DNA of 64,000 nt, taken from the NCBI GenBank assembly GCA_019925095.2, contig CM034389.1, positions 28,837,728 to 28,901,727 of the forward strand. Direction: 5' to 3'. Below, piece after piece: positions 63,450 to 64,000 of this stretch (positions are counted from its first letter, which is position 1; each line of letters begins with the position of its first letter). The position numbers were made by a program, and so were the translations under genes. The DNA comes from Dendrolimus kikuchii. Lineage: Eukaryota > Arthropoda > Insecta > Lepidoptera > Lasiocampidae. The notes under the pieces are model-generated. The model saw nothing but the letters and a program-made list of their open reading frames with translations. It was not told where the DNA came from and did not search any database.

Positions 63450-63773
63450 AATTTACTAACTGCTAAAAATGAATCGTAGAAATGTATGTACGCATATAAC
63501 TTGAGAACGACTTTACCGATTTGGATTAAACTTTTTGTGTGTGTTTGTTTGGGTGGGATCCGGATGGTTTAAATTTACAACTGGAACCGGTAGGTGGCGC
63601 TGGAATCGGGTTCTAGGATCTTCGTAATCTGCACCGATTTTGATGATTTTTTGGTATATTTGAGTGGATCCCCGGATGGTTTAGATTCGCAATTGGAACT
63701 GGTAGGAGGCACTACAATTGGGGCTTAGATATTTATATTTTCAGGGCAGGACAACGTCTGCCGGGACAGCTGG
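63450..63773 (+). mobile_element. Hel-2 Helitron, diverged, 3' end present
   Basis: AACTTGAGAACGACTTTACC, ACCGGTAGGTGGCGCTGGAA, GCAGGACAACGTCTGCCGGG and the end ACAGCTGG before a T. The 5' terminus was not recognised with certainty; the start is approximate. Confidence 0.75.
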
Positions 63774-64000
63774 TTTTACATAAAAAAGTTTAAGGTGACT
63801 GTTTATTAATTAAATGGCTTAAGACTTATCGGTGTTCCTTAGGATTATGTGTTAATTTTATTAGAGCAAAATATTTGCTATACCGCACTGAGTTAGATAA
63901 TATCAACAGATTTGTATGTCCTCTAAGATTATAATAAAATTTAGTGCATGATATATATATTAAGAATGTAGTCATTTGCAAACATTTGGCTTTAGGTATT

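Overview
The window looks like intergenic DNA from a moth or butterfly (Lepidoptera). It is AT-rich and built almost entirely of layered transposable elements. The diagnostic families are short non-autonomous Helitrons of the Lep1 type (5'-TC, CTAG or CTGG at the 3' end, A|T target), a tRNA-derived SINE with an exact B box, a mariner relic, RTE/CR1-like LINE ends, and several familiar lepidopteran interspersed repeats. I found no convincing host gene, no tRNA or rRNA gene and no CRISPR array. The open frames are 5'-truncated retrotransposon pieces, their antisense shadows, or chance. One stretch (about 21.25-21.55 kb) is a weak candidate for a host exon.

The dominant element, here called LINE-A, is represented by 29 copies of the last 100-680 bp of a non-LTR retrotransposon. 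Every copy is 5'-truncated, ends in a (TATG)n-type tail, and about 20 insertions are bracketed by readable 7-19 bp target-site duplications (TSDs). The second most frequent family is a ~305 bp poly(A)-tailed retroposon, family D, with about 20 copies, full length or restarting at one recurrent internal point. Other families named here: SINE-H (tRNA-derived), Hel-1 and Hel-2 (Helitrons), E (giant palindromic element), F (Penelope-like, with a hammerhead-like motif), solo LTRs of one TGTTAC...GTAACA family, LINE-B (RTE), LINE-C, LINE-L, LINE-O, and unclassified repeats G, I, J, K, N, P, R and S.

Layout. 0-9 kb: repeat R, Hel-1, the 1.17 kb palindrome E, a LINE-A pair, nested Helitrons, D copies, a second E. 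9-14 kb: a three-unit 183 bp tandem array, SINE-H, abutting Helitrons, a solo LTR inside a SINE. 14-25 kb: LINE-A copies, one with a base-by-base mosaic 5' end, long Hel-1, RTE end, LINE-A into LINE-L, inverted D pair, the longest LINE-A. 25-38 kb: Helitrons, CR1-like LINE end, repeat G, a solo LTR in repeat I, a tandem triplet of LINE-A, Penelope-like inverted dimer, LTR, second RTE end, D inside G. 38-52 kb: LINE-A copies, a split LINE-C, repeat J, a CR1-like LINE end, the inverted partner of R, SINE-H inside G. 52-64 kb: solo LTR, LINE-A copies, a TIR transposon holding E, mariner relic, and a Helitron inside a Penelope-like copy whose empty site is also in the window.

These elements do not form a pathway. 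Their interest lies in the insertion record: nested order, TSDs, an empty/filled Helitron pair, a possible self-cleaving RNA motif, and one sequence mosaic that may be a mechanism or an assembly artefact.
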